DNA of 64,000 nucleotides from assembly GCF_000002425.4 (NCBI RefSeq), contig NC_037254.1:25863679-25927678 (forward strand), in the 5' to 3' direction. Source of the stretch: Physcomitrium patens (taxonomy: Eukaryota > Streptophyta > Bryopsida > Funariales > Funariaceae). Every line of letters begins with the position of its first letter. Position 1 is the first letter of the stretch. Shown one piece after another: positions 37,791-48,520 of the stretch. Position numbers and translations under genes: made by a program. The notes under the pieces were generated by a model, which was given only the letters and a program-made list of their open reading frames with translations, ran no database searches and was not told the DNA's origin.

Positions 37791-38342
37791 TGTCACAGCC
37801 ATAATCATGTAAGCTAATAATTACATATAGAAATAGGTAGAAGTAAGTAAAAGTAGATAAAAGTAAGTTAATTCTATAATATTTAATATAAAAGCTTCTT
37901 AGAAACATCCTAGACGCTGCTTTGACTTCATAGGTGTCTTTAATTGACTTTTTGGATTAGAAACGTGGTCAACAAGTTGGCCATGTGCCACACATGTTGT
38001 TAGCTTGAAGATCAAGCTAACTATGTCGCCCACACGTAGAAAAACTTGCCTTGTAAGTCAAGGCATGTGTCCTACAAAGTCAACACACATTGGAGGTCCT
38101 ATAGAACGTCGCCACGTAGCCCCTAGTTAGATAGTATATATAGAGACAAGAGTGAAGGCTTCTTCACTCTTGTCAACTCCTTTCTTGCTTCTAGTCCAGG
38201 TTCAAGAGTCTTTAGTTTCTTGTCTTGTGGCAATAGCCATTCCAGTTTCCTTTTAATATACCTACTTGTTTATATTTTGACTTATTATATCGAGATAGCC
38301 TTTTTGTGTATATTTTCCATCATCGAGTCTTTGTCCTTGAAA
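37791..38342 (+). repeat. 5' LTR of copy N (552 bp)
   Basis: Starts TGTCACAGCC. The end is fixed by comparison with the 3' LTR and copy A. It contains the promoter region described separately and one unit of the 40-bp block that is repeated in copy D. Confidence 0.95.
38135..38176 (+). promoter_or_regulatory. LTR promoter of copy N: TATA box, 13-bp inverted repeat, predicted transcript start
   Basis: TATATATA lies at 38135-38142. GACAAGAGTGAAG (38145-38157) and its exact reverse complement CTTCACTCTTGTC (38162-38174) follow, with a 4-base loop. An A at 38166 preceded by C lies 31 bases from the first T of the TATA box, the usual plant spacing. Starting there the transcript would begin ACTCTTGTCAA, which is complementary to the primer site at 38345. 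The start site is inferred, not measured. Confidence 0.65.
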
Positions 38343-38344
38343 AA

Positions 38345-38355
38345 TTGACAAGAGT
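38345..38355 (+). promoter_or_regulatory. Candidate self-primer binding site of copy N
   Basis: TTGACAAGAGT lies two bases inside the 5' LTR. It is an exact 11-nt complement of LTR bases 38166-38176, which is the predicted transcript 5' end. No TGG-type tRNA site is seen within the first 40 bases. Tf1 of Schizosaccharomyces pombe is known to prime from the first 11 nt of its own mRNA, and related Tf1/sushi elements are thought to do the same. Confidence 0.65.
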
Positions 38356-38553
38356 ACACTTATAATATCAGAGCTTTGTTTTTCTTGAGTAAGAGTGGAT
38401 TACCCTTTTCTCTTGACAAGACATATGTGTATTAGAAGTTTGCGGATTACCCACTTCTAAACTAATATTATTCTTAGTATCTTCTTTGTTATCAAGTCTT
38501 TCTTTTCTTTTGTCTTGAGTAGTGTCAAACAAATTTTTCTTCTTAGTGTCATT

Positions 38554-39558
38554 ATGGCAGAGCTTGTTGAAATGAAGAGTGCAATGGCACAAATGCAAGA
38601 GCAAATGAGGGAGTTAATACTTGCGATGCATCAACTCAATTCACCAACACATGAAAGAACAAGAATAGCAGAAAGTGGGGATATAGAGATGATCGGAGCT
38701 GCTTCAACATCTACAACAAATCACGTTCCTTCTCCAATTGTACAACACCCTGTAAGCACTAGAGAACCAAGAATTACCTTACCCAAGAAATTTGATGGTA
38801 CGAGATCAAAGTTTCGAGGGTTCATCAATCAAGTATAATAGGCAATTGAACTTCAACCGCAAAGCTATCCAACTCCAGGATCACAAGTCAGGTTTATTGG
38901 CACTCTACTTTCTGGTTCTGCATTATCGTGGTTTTCATCTTTTCTTGAACGACGAAATCTAATATTAGACAATTTGGAAGCTTTTTAGGCAAAGTTTCGA
39001 TCTATGTATAGTGAACACGATGCAACTCGTGTTGCAACAAATAAGATCTGAATTCTGCGACAAGAAAATCACTCAGTAACAGTGTATGCTTTACAATTTC
39101 GACAACTTGCAATTAACATCAAGTGGGATGATGCTGCACTCATCAGTCAATTTCTTTATGGATTGCAATACGAAGTAAAGAAATTGATGCTCAACTTATC
39201 TGATCCTCAAACTTTGAGTCAAGCAATCGATTTTGCGGTAAAATGTGATAATCGACTTTTCGAATTTCGATCCGAAAATCATTCACGGGAACCTCAATGT
39301 TATTACTCAATGGCAACATCAACATCTTTGCCAAACGTACATTCGGAAGTAAAAGACATGCAAATTGACGCGGTATGTTTTAAACCCCTAACTGAGCAAG
39401 AAAAGATTCGTCGTCGTCAAGAAGGATTATATTTATATTGCGGAGAATCCAAGCACACTGCTCAACATTGTCCAAAGAAACGACGCAACTATAAAATGAG
39501 GGATACGACTGTCATAAAAAACAACATGTCGGAAAACGGATTCGTCCAGCTACAATAG
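38554..39558 (+). mobile_element. Gag region of copy N
   Basis: Starts ATG with MAELVEMKSAMAQMQEQMRE, a Met/Gln-rich stretch with coiled-coil character. A Ser/Pro linker and a capsid-type segment follow ('FDGTRSKFRGFINQV', 'GTLLSGSALSWF'-like, 'YALQFRQLAINIKWDDAAL', 'FLYGLQYEVKKLML'). The end is basic, with a zinc-knuckle-like stretch 'YCGESKHTAQHCPKK'. It matches the retrotrans_gag layout of Ty3/gypsy elements. The same start is visible on the minus strand in copies A (1-445) and D. Broken in a few places. Confidence 0.85.
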
Positions 39559-39563
39559 GGACC

Positions 39564-42500
39564 ATGCAGCTAGAACCTTGTACAATTCCTAATGAAGGTC
39601 CTATCCTCTCTTCAGAACCCTCTCCTTGTTTTATAATAGACTTATATTTAGGACCTAAGAATTACAAAGCCTCTGCTTTATTAGATTCGGGAGCCTCAGC
39701 ATGTTTTTTAGATAAACAATTTGTTAAAAGTCGTAAAATATCTTTTGTACAAAAACCTAAACCAGTACATGTAGAAGTCATAGATGGTCATCCCTTGTCT
39801 TCTGGAGATGTCACTCATGAAACTCATCCTATAAAAGTAATAATAGACGGTCATGATAGCTACATAGCTTTTAACATAATTAAATCCCCGTCCAATCCAG
39901 TTATTTTAGGTTTATCCTGGCTAGAAAAATATAACCCTCGAATAGATTGGAATTCTCGTAAACTTGATTTTTCCCGGAGCGTTATTAATAGTTCTACCAA
40001 CCAAGTAAAAAATTATAAGTCTAGTATAGTAAAACCCGTACTGATAGGTGCAAAAGCATTTATACACGCAACGAAAGAAGGATCAACTTTTGCTATTTAT
40101 GCTGCACCTACTTCTGAAAACGTAAAGACTTCAAGTGGCATTCCAAGTCAATATCAGGATTATCAAGACGTTTTTGAGAAAAAGAATGCAGATATTCTTC
40201 CTGAGCATCGCCCATATGATTGTTCAATCGACCTCAAGGAAGGAACTCAGCGACCATTTGGACCAATTTACAGTTTATCGCAAGATGAGATGGCTGAACT
40301 CAAGACATATATTGACGAGAATTTAGCGAAGAATTTCATACGCCATTCAAAATCTCCAGCAGGAGCTCCAATTCTATTCGTAAAGAAAAAAGATGGATCT
40401 TTACGAATGTGTGTTGATTATCGAGGACTCAACAAGATCACAATCAAGAACAGGTATCCATTACCTTTGATATCAGGACTCCTTGACCAGTTGAATCAAG
40501 CTAAGATCTATACAAAAATAGATCTAAGAGGAGCATATAATCTAGTACGGATCAAAGAAGGAGATGAATAGAAGACTGCGTTTCGAACCAGGTATGGACA
40601 TTTCGAATATAATGTCATACCATTTGGACTCACAAATGTACCAGCTGCTTTTCAACATCTCGTGAATGATGTATTTCATGAATTCTTAGACAATTTTATC
40701 GTCTGCTATCTAGACGATATCCTGATCTATTCTAAGAACGTCAAAGAACATGAAATACATGTTCATCAAGTATTACAAAAACTTAGAGATGCAGGATTAT
40801 ACGCCAAGATGGAAAAGTGTGTATTTCACACTACTCAAGTTGACTTTTTAAGATACATCATTTCAAATGATGGTCTCATGATGGATTCTAAGAAAGTCCA
40901 AATAATCATGGATTGGAAGATTCCAAGGACAGTAAGAGATGTCTAATGTTTCTTGGAATTTGCCAATTACTATCGGATCTTCATCAAAGATTTCTCACGA
41001 GTTGCAGCTCCACTTACACGCTTGACTAGTAAAGATAAATTCCAATGGAATCAAGAAGCGGAAGCAGCATTTGAAGCCTTAAAGACATCGTTTGTCTCTG
41101 CACTAGTCTTATATCGTGTTGACTTTTTCAAGGCATTTTTTATGGAAACAGATGCATCAGATTTTGCCTTGGGTGTAGTTTTATCACAAATGGGATCAGA
41201 TGACAAACTTCATCCGATAGCTTTTCATTCAAGAAAATTCTCAGCAGTCGTGATCAATTATGAGATCCACAATAAAGAACTTCTTGCGATCATGGATTCC
41301 TTTCAAGAATGGCGTCATTATCTAGAAGGCGCCTCTAGTCTAGTCACTGTATATACAGATCACAAGAACCTCGAGTATTTCATGTCAACACGCGTGTTGA
41401 ATCGTCGTCAAGCTAGTTAGAGTATGTCTTTGTCAAGATTTGAGTTCATTATCACTTATCGGCCAGGAAAACAACAAGGTTTGTCTGATGCCCTATCTAG
41501 ACGTTCTTATTTTGCACCAAAAGAAAGAGATGCAGCTTTTGAGCAACAAAGAACGGTCCTCTTGAAACCGGAGCAATTTCATCTCCGAGCAATGAAATCA
41601 ACATTGACTGTTGATTCAACTTTTCTCAAGCAAATCCAGTCCACTATGTCCTCAGACCCTCTTGTTTATGATATCGAGAATAATTCTTCCAAGTCTCATG
41701 ATCCATCTAAGTTCAAGTTCAAGAATAATCTATTATATTTTGAAGGACGCCTATATGTTCCAGAAGGAGAAGCACGTTTACGTGTTCTTCAAGCACGTCA
41801 TGACTTTCCAGCAGCAGGGCACTTTGGATATAATAAGACTTTGGAACTCATATCAAGAGATTTTTGGTGGCCACAAATATGGAAGTCAGTCAAAGACTTT
41901 GTACAATCATGTGATATTTGTTCAAGATCAAAAATTCCTCGTCATCGAGCTTACGGACTTCTTCAGCCATTACCTATACCAGAACAACCATGGTCTTCTG
42001 TTTCTATGGATTTCATCACAGATCTTCCAAGCTCAAGATCTTATGATTCTATATTTGTAATAGTAGATCATTTCACCAAGATGGTACATTTTGTGCCATG
42101 TACAAAATCTATCACAGGTGAAGAAACAGCTAAGCTTTTCATTGATAATATCTATCGCTATCATGGATTACCTAAAGATATCATATCGGATAGGGGAACT
42201 CAATTTGTATCAAGTTTTTGGAGGATCCTTTTTAAGATTTTAAAAGTGGACATAAAGCTATCTTCGGCTTTCCATCCTCAAACTGATGGACAAACAGAGC
42301 GCGTAAACCAAGTCTTGGAGCAATATTTAAGATGTACTATCAACTACCAACAAGATGATTGGACAACCCTTCTACCATTGGCAAAGTTTGATTTTAATAA
42401 TACGGTACATTCTTCCACGCAACAAACACCTTTCTTTGCCAATTATGGCTATCATCCATGACTTGATACTTTTGATTTTTCAAAAGTTGATAATCCTACA

Positions 42501-43052
42501 GCAGAAGATATGGCAAATCGGTTGTCAGAGTTACATGCAATAATGAAGACACAATTGAAGGAAGCTTAAGAATGACAAAAGATAAACGCAGATCTATATC
42601 GTAAGGAGCAACCAAAACTCAATGTGGGTGATAAGGTATGGCTACTTCGTCGCAATATTAAGACTACTCGACCTTGTGACAAGTTGGACTATCGTAGGCT
42701 TGGCCCCTTTTCTGTTTCTGAACAGATCAACCCAGTTGCATATCGGTTACATCTACCGGAGTCAATGAAGATCCATCATGTATTCCACGTGTCTCTTCTT
42801 GAATCATATAAGACAGTGGATATACAAGGAAGAAGACAAATGCCACCGCCTCCTATAGAAGTAAATAATAATGAAGAATTTGAGGTGGAAGAGATATTAG
42901 ACTCAAGGCGGCACCAAAATAAGCTGGAATATTTTGTTCATTGGCGCGGATATGATATTAGTGAACGCACATGGGAGCCATCCAGGAATCTAACAAATGC
43001 ATCAGCTAAAGTCAAAGTTTTTCATCAACGACATCCATCAAAACCAAGATGA
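39564..43052 (+). mobile_element. Pol region of copy N: protease, RT, RNase H, integrase, chromodomain
   Basis: Protease near 39,630-39,930 has [15 protein letters not shown] with the catalytic DSG. RT (about 40,190-40,960) has '[20 protein letters not shown]' and the catalytic YLDD near 40,702. RNase H (about 41,000-41,430) has ETDASDFALG and 'VYTDHKNLEYF'. Integrase (about 41,700-42,600) has an HHCC zinc zone ending 'CDICSRSK', then MDFITDLP, SDRGTQFVSSFW and 'FHPQTDGQTERVNQ', which together carry the DDE residues. The chromodomain (about 42,880-43,000) has 'FEVEEILDSRRHQNKLEYFV' and 'HWRGYDISERTWEP', the aromatic cage set. Chromodomains of this group bind methylated histone H3 and guide insertion to heterochromatin. 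The region is broken several times. Confidence 0.93.
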
Positions 43053-43146
43053 AAATCTCTCTTATAAAAGAGACAAGATTGAGGCAAGATAACATTCAAT
43101 TTCCTATCCTTGTTTGTAACTTCTTTGCATTTGTGACGCTAATTAG

Positions 43147-43569
43147 ATGGAGAGCCAACAACCAGGGGATTCAACTCAAGAACCTTCGTTTGCTGACCTG
43201 CCGGACGAGACATTACGATTGTCACAACCTTCAAGACGACGCAATCGAGATGAAGATCTTCAAGAACGACATGTTCTTCCTCGAATAGATGGTGAGATAC
43301 AACGCGTTTAGTATCACGATTTGGGAAGGGACTCCCGATGTTTGGTGATTTTGCTAGAGGTAGGAACAACTCCTGATGGTGTTCCAAATATTCTATTCGA
43401 AGGAAGTTACAAAGGCCTCAACAATGATCAAATAACTGGGTGGTCTTCCGGCCCTGGTATGGGAGACTACTGATGGTTGAGAGGCCCTATCAATCATCTT
43501 CGAAGAGAACAGAGATCAGAATATGTGGCGAATACAATTCGTCGCATCATAGATTTCCTCAACATATGA
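43147..43569 (+). mobile_element. Extra open-frame region downstream of the chromodomain in copy N
   Basis: About 95 bases after the pol end, an ATG opens a single reading frame of 140 codons that ends at 43569, just 41 bases before the 3' LTR. It carries a couple of breaks. The N-terminus MESQQPGDSTQEPSFADLPD is acidic, followed by an arginine-rich patch 'LSQPSRRRNRDEDLQERHV'. A hydrophobic, glycine-containing segment ('LVILLEVGTTPDGVPNILF') and a basic C-terminus with 'HLRREQRSEYVANTIRRIID' complete it. I recognise no domain. Decayed counterparts lie at the same place in B (4125-4560) and in M (36,890-36,970 plus 48,521-48,880), so it is a family trait and not a local accident. Confidence 0.7.
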
Positions 43570-43596
43570 TGAACGCTCCTCGTGGAACTCATCTCT

Positions 43597-43607
43597 AGAA
43601 GGGGGGG
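43597..43607 (+). promoter_or_regulatory. Polypurine tract of copy N
   Basis: AGAAGGGGGGG followed by TAA and then the LTR start TGTCACGG. This is the expected plus-strand primer position. Confidence 0.85.
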
Positions 43608-43610
43608 TAA

Positions 43611-44162
43611 TGTCACGGCCATAATCATGTAAGCTAATAATTACATATAGAAATAGGTAGAAGTAAGTAAAAGTAGATAAAAGTAAGTTAATTCTATAAT
43701 ATTTAATATAGAAGCTTCTTAGAAACTTTCTAGACGCTGCTTTGACTTCATAGGTGTCTTTAATTGACTTTTTGGATTAGAAACGTGGTCAACAAGTTGG
43801 CCATGTGCCACACATGTTGTTAGCTTGAAGATCAAGCTAACTATGTCGCCCACACGTAGAAAAACTTGCCTTGTAAGTCAAGGCATGTGTCCTACAAAGT
43901 CAACACACATTGGAGGTCCTATAGAACGTCGCCACGTAGCCCCTAGTTAGATAGTATATATAGAGACAAGAGTGAAGGCTTCTTCACTCTTGTCAACTCC
44001 TTTCTTGCTTCTAGTCCAGGTTCAAGAGTCTTTAGTTTCTTGTCTTATGGCAATAGCCATTCCAGTTTCCTTTTAATATACCTACTTGTTTATATTTTGA
44101 CTTATTATATCGAGATAGCCTTTTTGTGTATATTTTCCATCATCGAGTCTTTGTCCTTGACA
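43611..44162 (+). repeat. 3' LTR of copy N (552 bp)
   Basis: Same length as the 5' LTR and about 99% identical to it. Followed directly by the target duplication ATGGT. Confidence 0.95.
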
Positions 44163-47100
44163 ATGGTAGATGCTTGATGTAGTATGTAATATCAGAAATT
44201 ACTAGAGAAATATAAAAAGATCCAAGCCATTGAGGTACTAGTTTACGAATTTGGATTAATATAACAAGTGGCTTGTTGGCATTAGAGAGTAACACTTAAT
44301 CACCCTTCATAATGGTCTAGTATTATTAATGGTTATCTGCATATTGCTTTTGTCAATTTTGTGTAGTGAAGAGGTAATGATGTATCTCTTATAAGGCCAT
44401 TGTAAGTTGTTGTATAAATTCCTCTATTATCAGATTATTAGTATCCATAGGACAATGAAAAGTTACTAACATAATTGGATGTTGATCAATATTCAAGAAA
44501 AATAGTAAATGGCTAATATTTGTTTAAATACTATTATTGTAAGTAAACTCTAAGGGTATCAAGTATTCATTCTAATCATTGTAATGAACCTCCATAAATG
44601 CCAACAACATATCCTCCAAAGTTTAATTTGTGCGCTTTGTTTTTCCATCCATTTGGAAATGAGAGATTATAGATATGGCAGGTCATGTATCTAATAACTT
44701 ATACAAAGCTTGCTAAAAAATTCTCATAAAGCATGGATTTTGATCTGAAACAATGACACGAGATAATCCATGGTGACAAAAGATGGTATTAAAGAAGACT
44801 TGTATAAGCATTTGCACATCATTATCCAAGCGCACCATCGCCAAGTAAAGTTACTTCAGAAGTTTATTCACAAAGACAACAATCATAGTATAATTATGAG
44901 ACGTCTATGACAAACATGTAATGAGATTCATAGTCACTTACTCCTAACATATTGTAAATAGTAAAATTGGCTACAATAGTCCAGTATACACTATATTATG
45001 TACTTTATTATATTACCATGACTTGTAAGAGCGTACAAAGGTTCAAATATCATGATCCAAACTTATCCAAAATTATATCCTTGAGATTCATTCTAGGATC
45101 TTTTCTCATCTCAAATGTCCAAATATTGGAATGTCATGTCTCTCTTGAAGTATGTGCATCTAAAATTTTGTATTGTCAAGTACATAAAATAGCTCCTTGA
45201 AATAGAGCAAGCCATTATGAAAAGTATAATCTTGATATTATATATCATCCACCTTCAGTTGATCGCTAATCATCTTGAAATAAACATTCTAATATATAGC
45301 TTCTTTCTATTCTACCTCTTTGATTAGATGTGTAATGATATTATTAATGGTAGCAACTTCTTCCCTATCTTTTGATTTATCCTTCAAGTCTGTTCTCTGT
45401 AATAAATTGTTTGGCACAGTATGTTATTGCCCTTGCTTATATTCAAATTGGATATCAAAAAGCTACAACTGTTCTTCTCAATAATGATGCTATAATTTTA
45501 TATTTTCCAAATGTAAATCATATAGTAAGGGTCAATGGTCAGTCTAAACAATCATTGGATTCTTCAATAGATAGTGTAGCTATACCTTTGTAGCATGTAA
45601 AATCACTAATTGCTCTCAATCATGTGTAGAGTAATTGTGCTCTATCCTTCTCAGCTTGTGCGATTCACATGCCGTTGATTGAAGGCCCTTATCAAAGTCT
45701 TATTGAAGAACCACTCCAATAGCAAAGTTGGAAGCATCAATGTCAAGCATACAAAGAAGGTTTGGATCATACAGTTGCAATATTGAAGCAGTAATGAATA
45801 TCTTTTTCAACTTATCAAAGGCATTTTGCTACTTTAGTTTCTATTCAAATGAGGCACCTTTCTCTTATAAGCTTTTTTATGAGGTAACAATGTAAGCAAA
45901 TCATCGAACAAAATGGTGATAGTATCCAGCAAGGCCTAAAAATGAGTAAACTTTGGAAGCATCCTTGGTCGTTGGCCAATCTTCTACTGCTTTCAACTTA
46001 TCTTGCTCTATATTCATACCTTAGGAAGATACTACATGTCCCAAAAAAGTGACATTTGACTTATAAAGTTTATATTTTAATTACTAACAATAGAAGCGAC
46101 TTTCTTATAATTGGCATAATATCTTTCATAAGTGTTTCTCATGCTCTTCAGGAATTTTACTAGATACGAGGATATCATCAATAAAGATAACTATATACTT
46201 ATCCAAAAGATCTTAAAACAATCTGTTCATGTGACTCATGAAAGAAGCTCAAGCATTAATGAGGCCAAAGAGTAAAACCAACCATTTAAAATGTCCATAG
46301 TACATATAAAATGCCATCTTTACCACATCTTTTCATATAATAGGTGTTTGTCAATAATCACTCTAAAGATCTAATTTATTAAATATGGTCATATTTCAAA
46401 GTTGGTTAAAAAGATCATTGATGCATGGAAGTAGATATGTATTTTTAATAGCTTGCTTATTGAAACATCAATAATTGATGCAAAGGCAAAGTCTACCATC
46501 TTTTTTAGGTACAAAGAATATAAGTACTCCCAATGGTAATGTGCTTTCTTGAATGAAGCCTTTTTTCAAGAGTTTGTCTAATGTCGTCTAGAGCTCTTCA
46601 AGTTCTTTTGGTGCTAGGTAATAAATTGGTCGATTTGCTACTTTGGCTCGAAGTAATAGTTCTATTTGAAAGGAGGCACTTCAATTAGAAAGTATACCTT
46701 TATGTAGGTCAGTTGGAAAGACATCTTGATATTCTCATATGAGTTGTTCTATCCATTCTATTCCTTCAGTTGTCTTTTCTACCACTGACGAAAGATTTAG
46801 AACCTCTTCAAATATAAGTTGCTCATATTGTACTTGCTTCTTCATAAAGGTTGTCTCAACAAGTAAGTCTTTGGTTGTAGATTATCTTTCTTCTTCATTT
46901 GATGTAGAGATGTAAAGAATTACCTTATGTTTTCTATCTTTAAAAAAGATTGTCCTTACTATCCAATTAACTTACTTATTTTTTATTTCTAGCCATCGCA
47001 AACCAATAATAACATCATATCTTAGCTTTGTCACATTGAATCTCTCTATAAAGATATAAGTGTCTGTTAATCTTAAGGTTTCTTATTTACACCTCTCATT

Positions 47101-47967
47101 CAATACATTTTCTTAATCATCTATAAGGTATATACTTCTTTTTTTGATTACCTTCATTTTAATTTTAAGTCAATTAGTGATTTTAGTTGAAATATAATTT
47201 TTTATAGAGCTGCAATTTATAAGCACTCAACATGGTTGTCCTCTTACTATTCTTATTAGAAGCACCAGTTGACTCCTTTTATAGTTATCTGAGGCTATGC
47301 CATTTGTCTTTGAGAGACATTGGCTACCCCCAATATTGGCCTCCGGGACTTCAATAGGGAGCCCTATTTTCCTACTTTGACTCATTATTGCCTTGATGAG
47401 TTTTGAGATTATGAATTCACCTTGTCTTACTAATACTTGTACTTTGACATTTTAGACAACCTCCAATTTGATGGCTTGGCTCCCGATAATAGAACATAAT
47501 TCTTTTAGTACCAATATTTGTCATCTTTATGGTGTCTATGATCCTTATAGGACATTGATTTCCATTGGTGTTGGTTGTTGTGCTGTAATATTAGATAGCG
47601 GCCATTGATATACATCTTCTTATCTTGAAGTTCTAGAATATGTACTAGGCTTACAATTTCAACCTAACAGATGTTGACTTTCTTATCCTTGAAGCTTTTA
47701 TTTGCCTTTGCAAAGTAACTATTTGATCTAAAAAAATTTATATTTTAACCTCCATTTAGGATTGCTTTGTCATATCTCTCATATTATAATTTCTCTATTA
47801 GACTCCACTATTATAATACCTTTCTACCTCCCAGTTGACTTTTTAAGAGCAGTTCATGGTAGCTTCAATATAAAATCCAGTTTGACCACTATAACTGACC
47901 TTGGACTAAATAATGACTATTGATATGCTACCAAAAGTAAATAATATTACATTCATTGTGATATTAA
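44163..47967 (-). mobile_element. Main internal part of K
   Basis: Minus-strand traces of gypsy pol in order from right to left: gag and protease area (47,950-46,850), RT with an 'FVPKKDGRL'-like entry near 46,520 and a block-5 region near 46,180, RNase H around 45,950-45,650, and integrase towards 44,200. The 44,163-45,300 part parallels K2 (13,500-14,620) closely. No clean open frame remains. Subfamily within gypsy could not be named. Confidence 0.65.
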
Positions 47968-48520
47968 TGAAACATGATTACACTATCTCAAAAAATGAAG
48001 ATCCTTTTAATCCATAGTAATACAAAGCTTCATCACAAAATAAGAAAAAATAGACCAAAATAAAATTGAACGAAAATAAAGAGAATAGAACATGAAAGAC
48101 AAAATTGAGCAAATAGAAACAGAACAAAAGAAATTTGAATAGAAAGATACAGAATCAAGCTTTACCAAGAGAAAGGGTTTGAAGCCATATCTGATCAAAT
48201 GCCTCAAAAAGCCCTGGCATATCTTATTTATACTTTGTCCTATCATCGTAGACTTTCTAGAATGTTCTTAGGTAGTAGGTCTCACCTAAATAATCACCTT
48301 AAATTCCTTTTTTAAAAGGTTCTATGATAGGTTCCATCTTAGTAACTATCCTAAGTATTTTTTAGAAGATTCTATGGTGGGCCCTATCTAAGTAACCACC
48401 TTAAATCTTCTCTATAATGTTCCATGATGGATCTTACTTAGTCTCCTAATCTAATCTCAATTCTAAAAACTTCTATAGTTCTAATTATTTATGTAATTAT
48501 CTTATCTATATCTTGTTACA
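47968..48520 (-). repeat. 5' LTR of K (553 bp)
   Basis: Starts TGAAACATGATTAC and ends TTGTTACA. On the minus strand AAGTATAAATAAG near 48,222-48,236 is a likely TATA region. Partner of 36971-37463. Confidence 0.75.

Larger units (their letters stand above)
37791..44162 (+). mobile_element. Copy N: near full-length, young Tcn1-like Ty3/gypsy chromovirus
   Basis: 6372 bp bounded by 552-bp LTRs (37791-38342, 43611-44162) and a perfect 5-bp target duplication ATGGT (37786-37790, 44163-44167) within K. Parts in order: LTR, self-primer site, gag, protease, RT, RNase H, integrase with chromodomain, an extra 3' open frame, polypurine tract, LTR. All expected parts are present, but the coding region is broken about eight to ten times, so it is a fossil. 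LTRs differ at about 6 of 552 sites by eye. At 0.7-1.3e-8 changes per site per year this would be well under 1 million years. The pol most resembles the Tf1/sushi-Tcn1 branch of chromoviruses, as reported in fungi and mosses. Confidence 0.93.
36971..48520 (-). mobile_element. K: old Ty3/gypsy element, minus, split by copy N
   Basis: Related terminal repeats at 36971-37463 and 47968-48520, both starting TGAAA and ending TTGTTACA, lie inside a near-perfect target duplication (AAGAC/AAGAT) in copy M. The internal minus strand holds integrase-side pol (37,595-37,790 and 44,163-45,300), RNase H (about 45,650-45,950), RT (about 46,050-46,700) and protease plus gag (about 46,850-47,950). N is inserted at 37791 with its own duplication. 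Terminal repeats differ at nearly 20% over the first 140 bp by eye. Very old, with dozens of breaks. Confidence 0.8.

Noticed and set aside
43139-43387. Minus-strand 82-codon frame over the extra open-frame region of copy N
   Set aside because: It is antisense to the frame that recurs in three copies. The plus-strand frame spans the whole region and sits in the expected order.
47220-47700. Possible host gene in the less decayed part of K gag
   Set aside because: Position and order fit the gag-protease end of K, and no clean frame remains.
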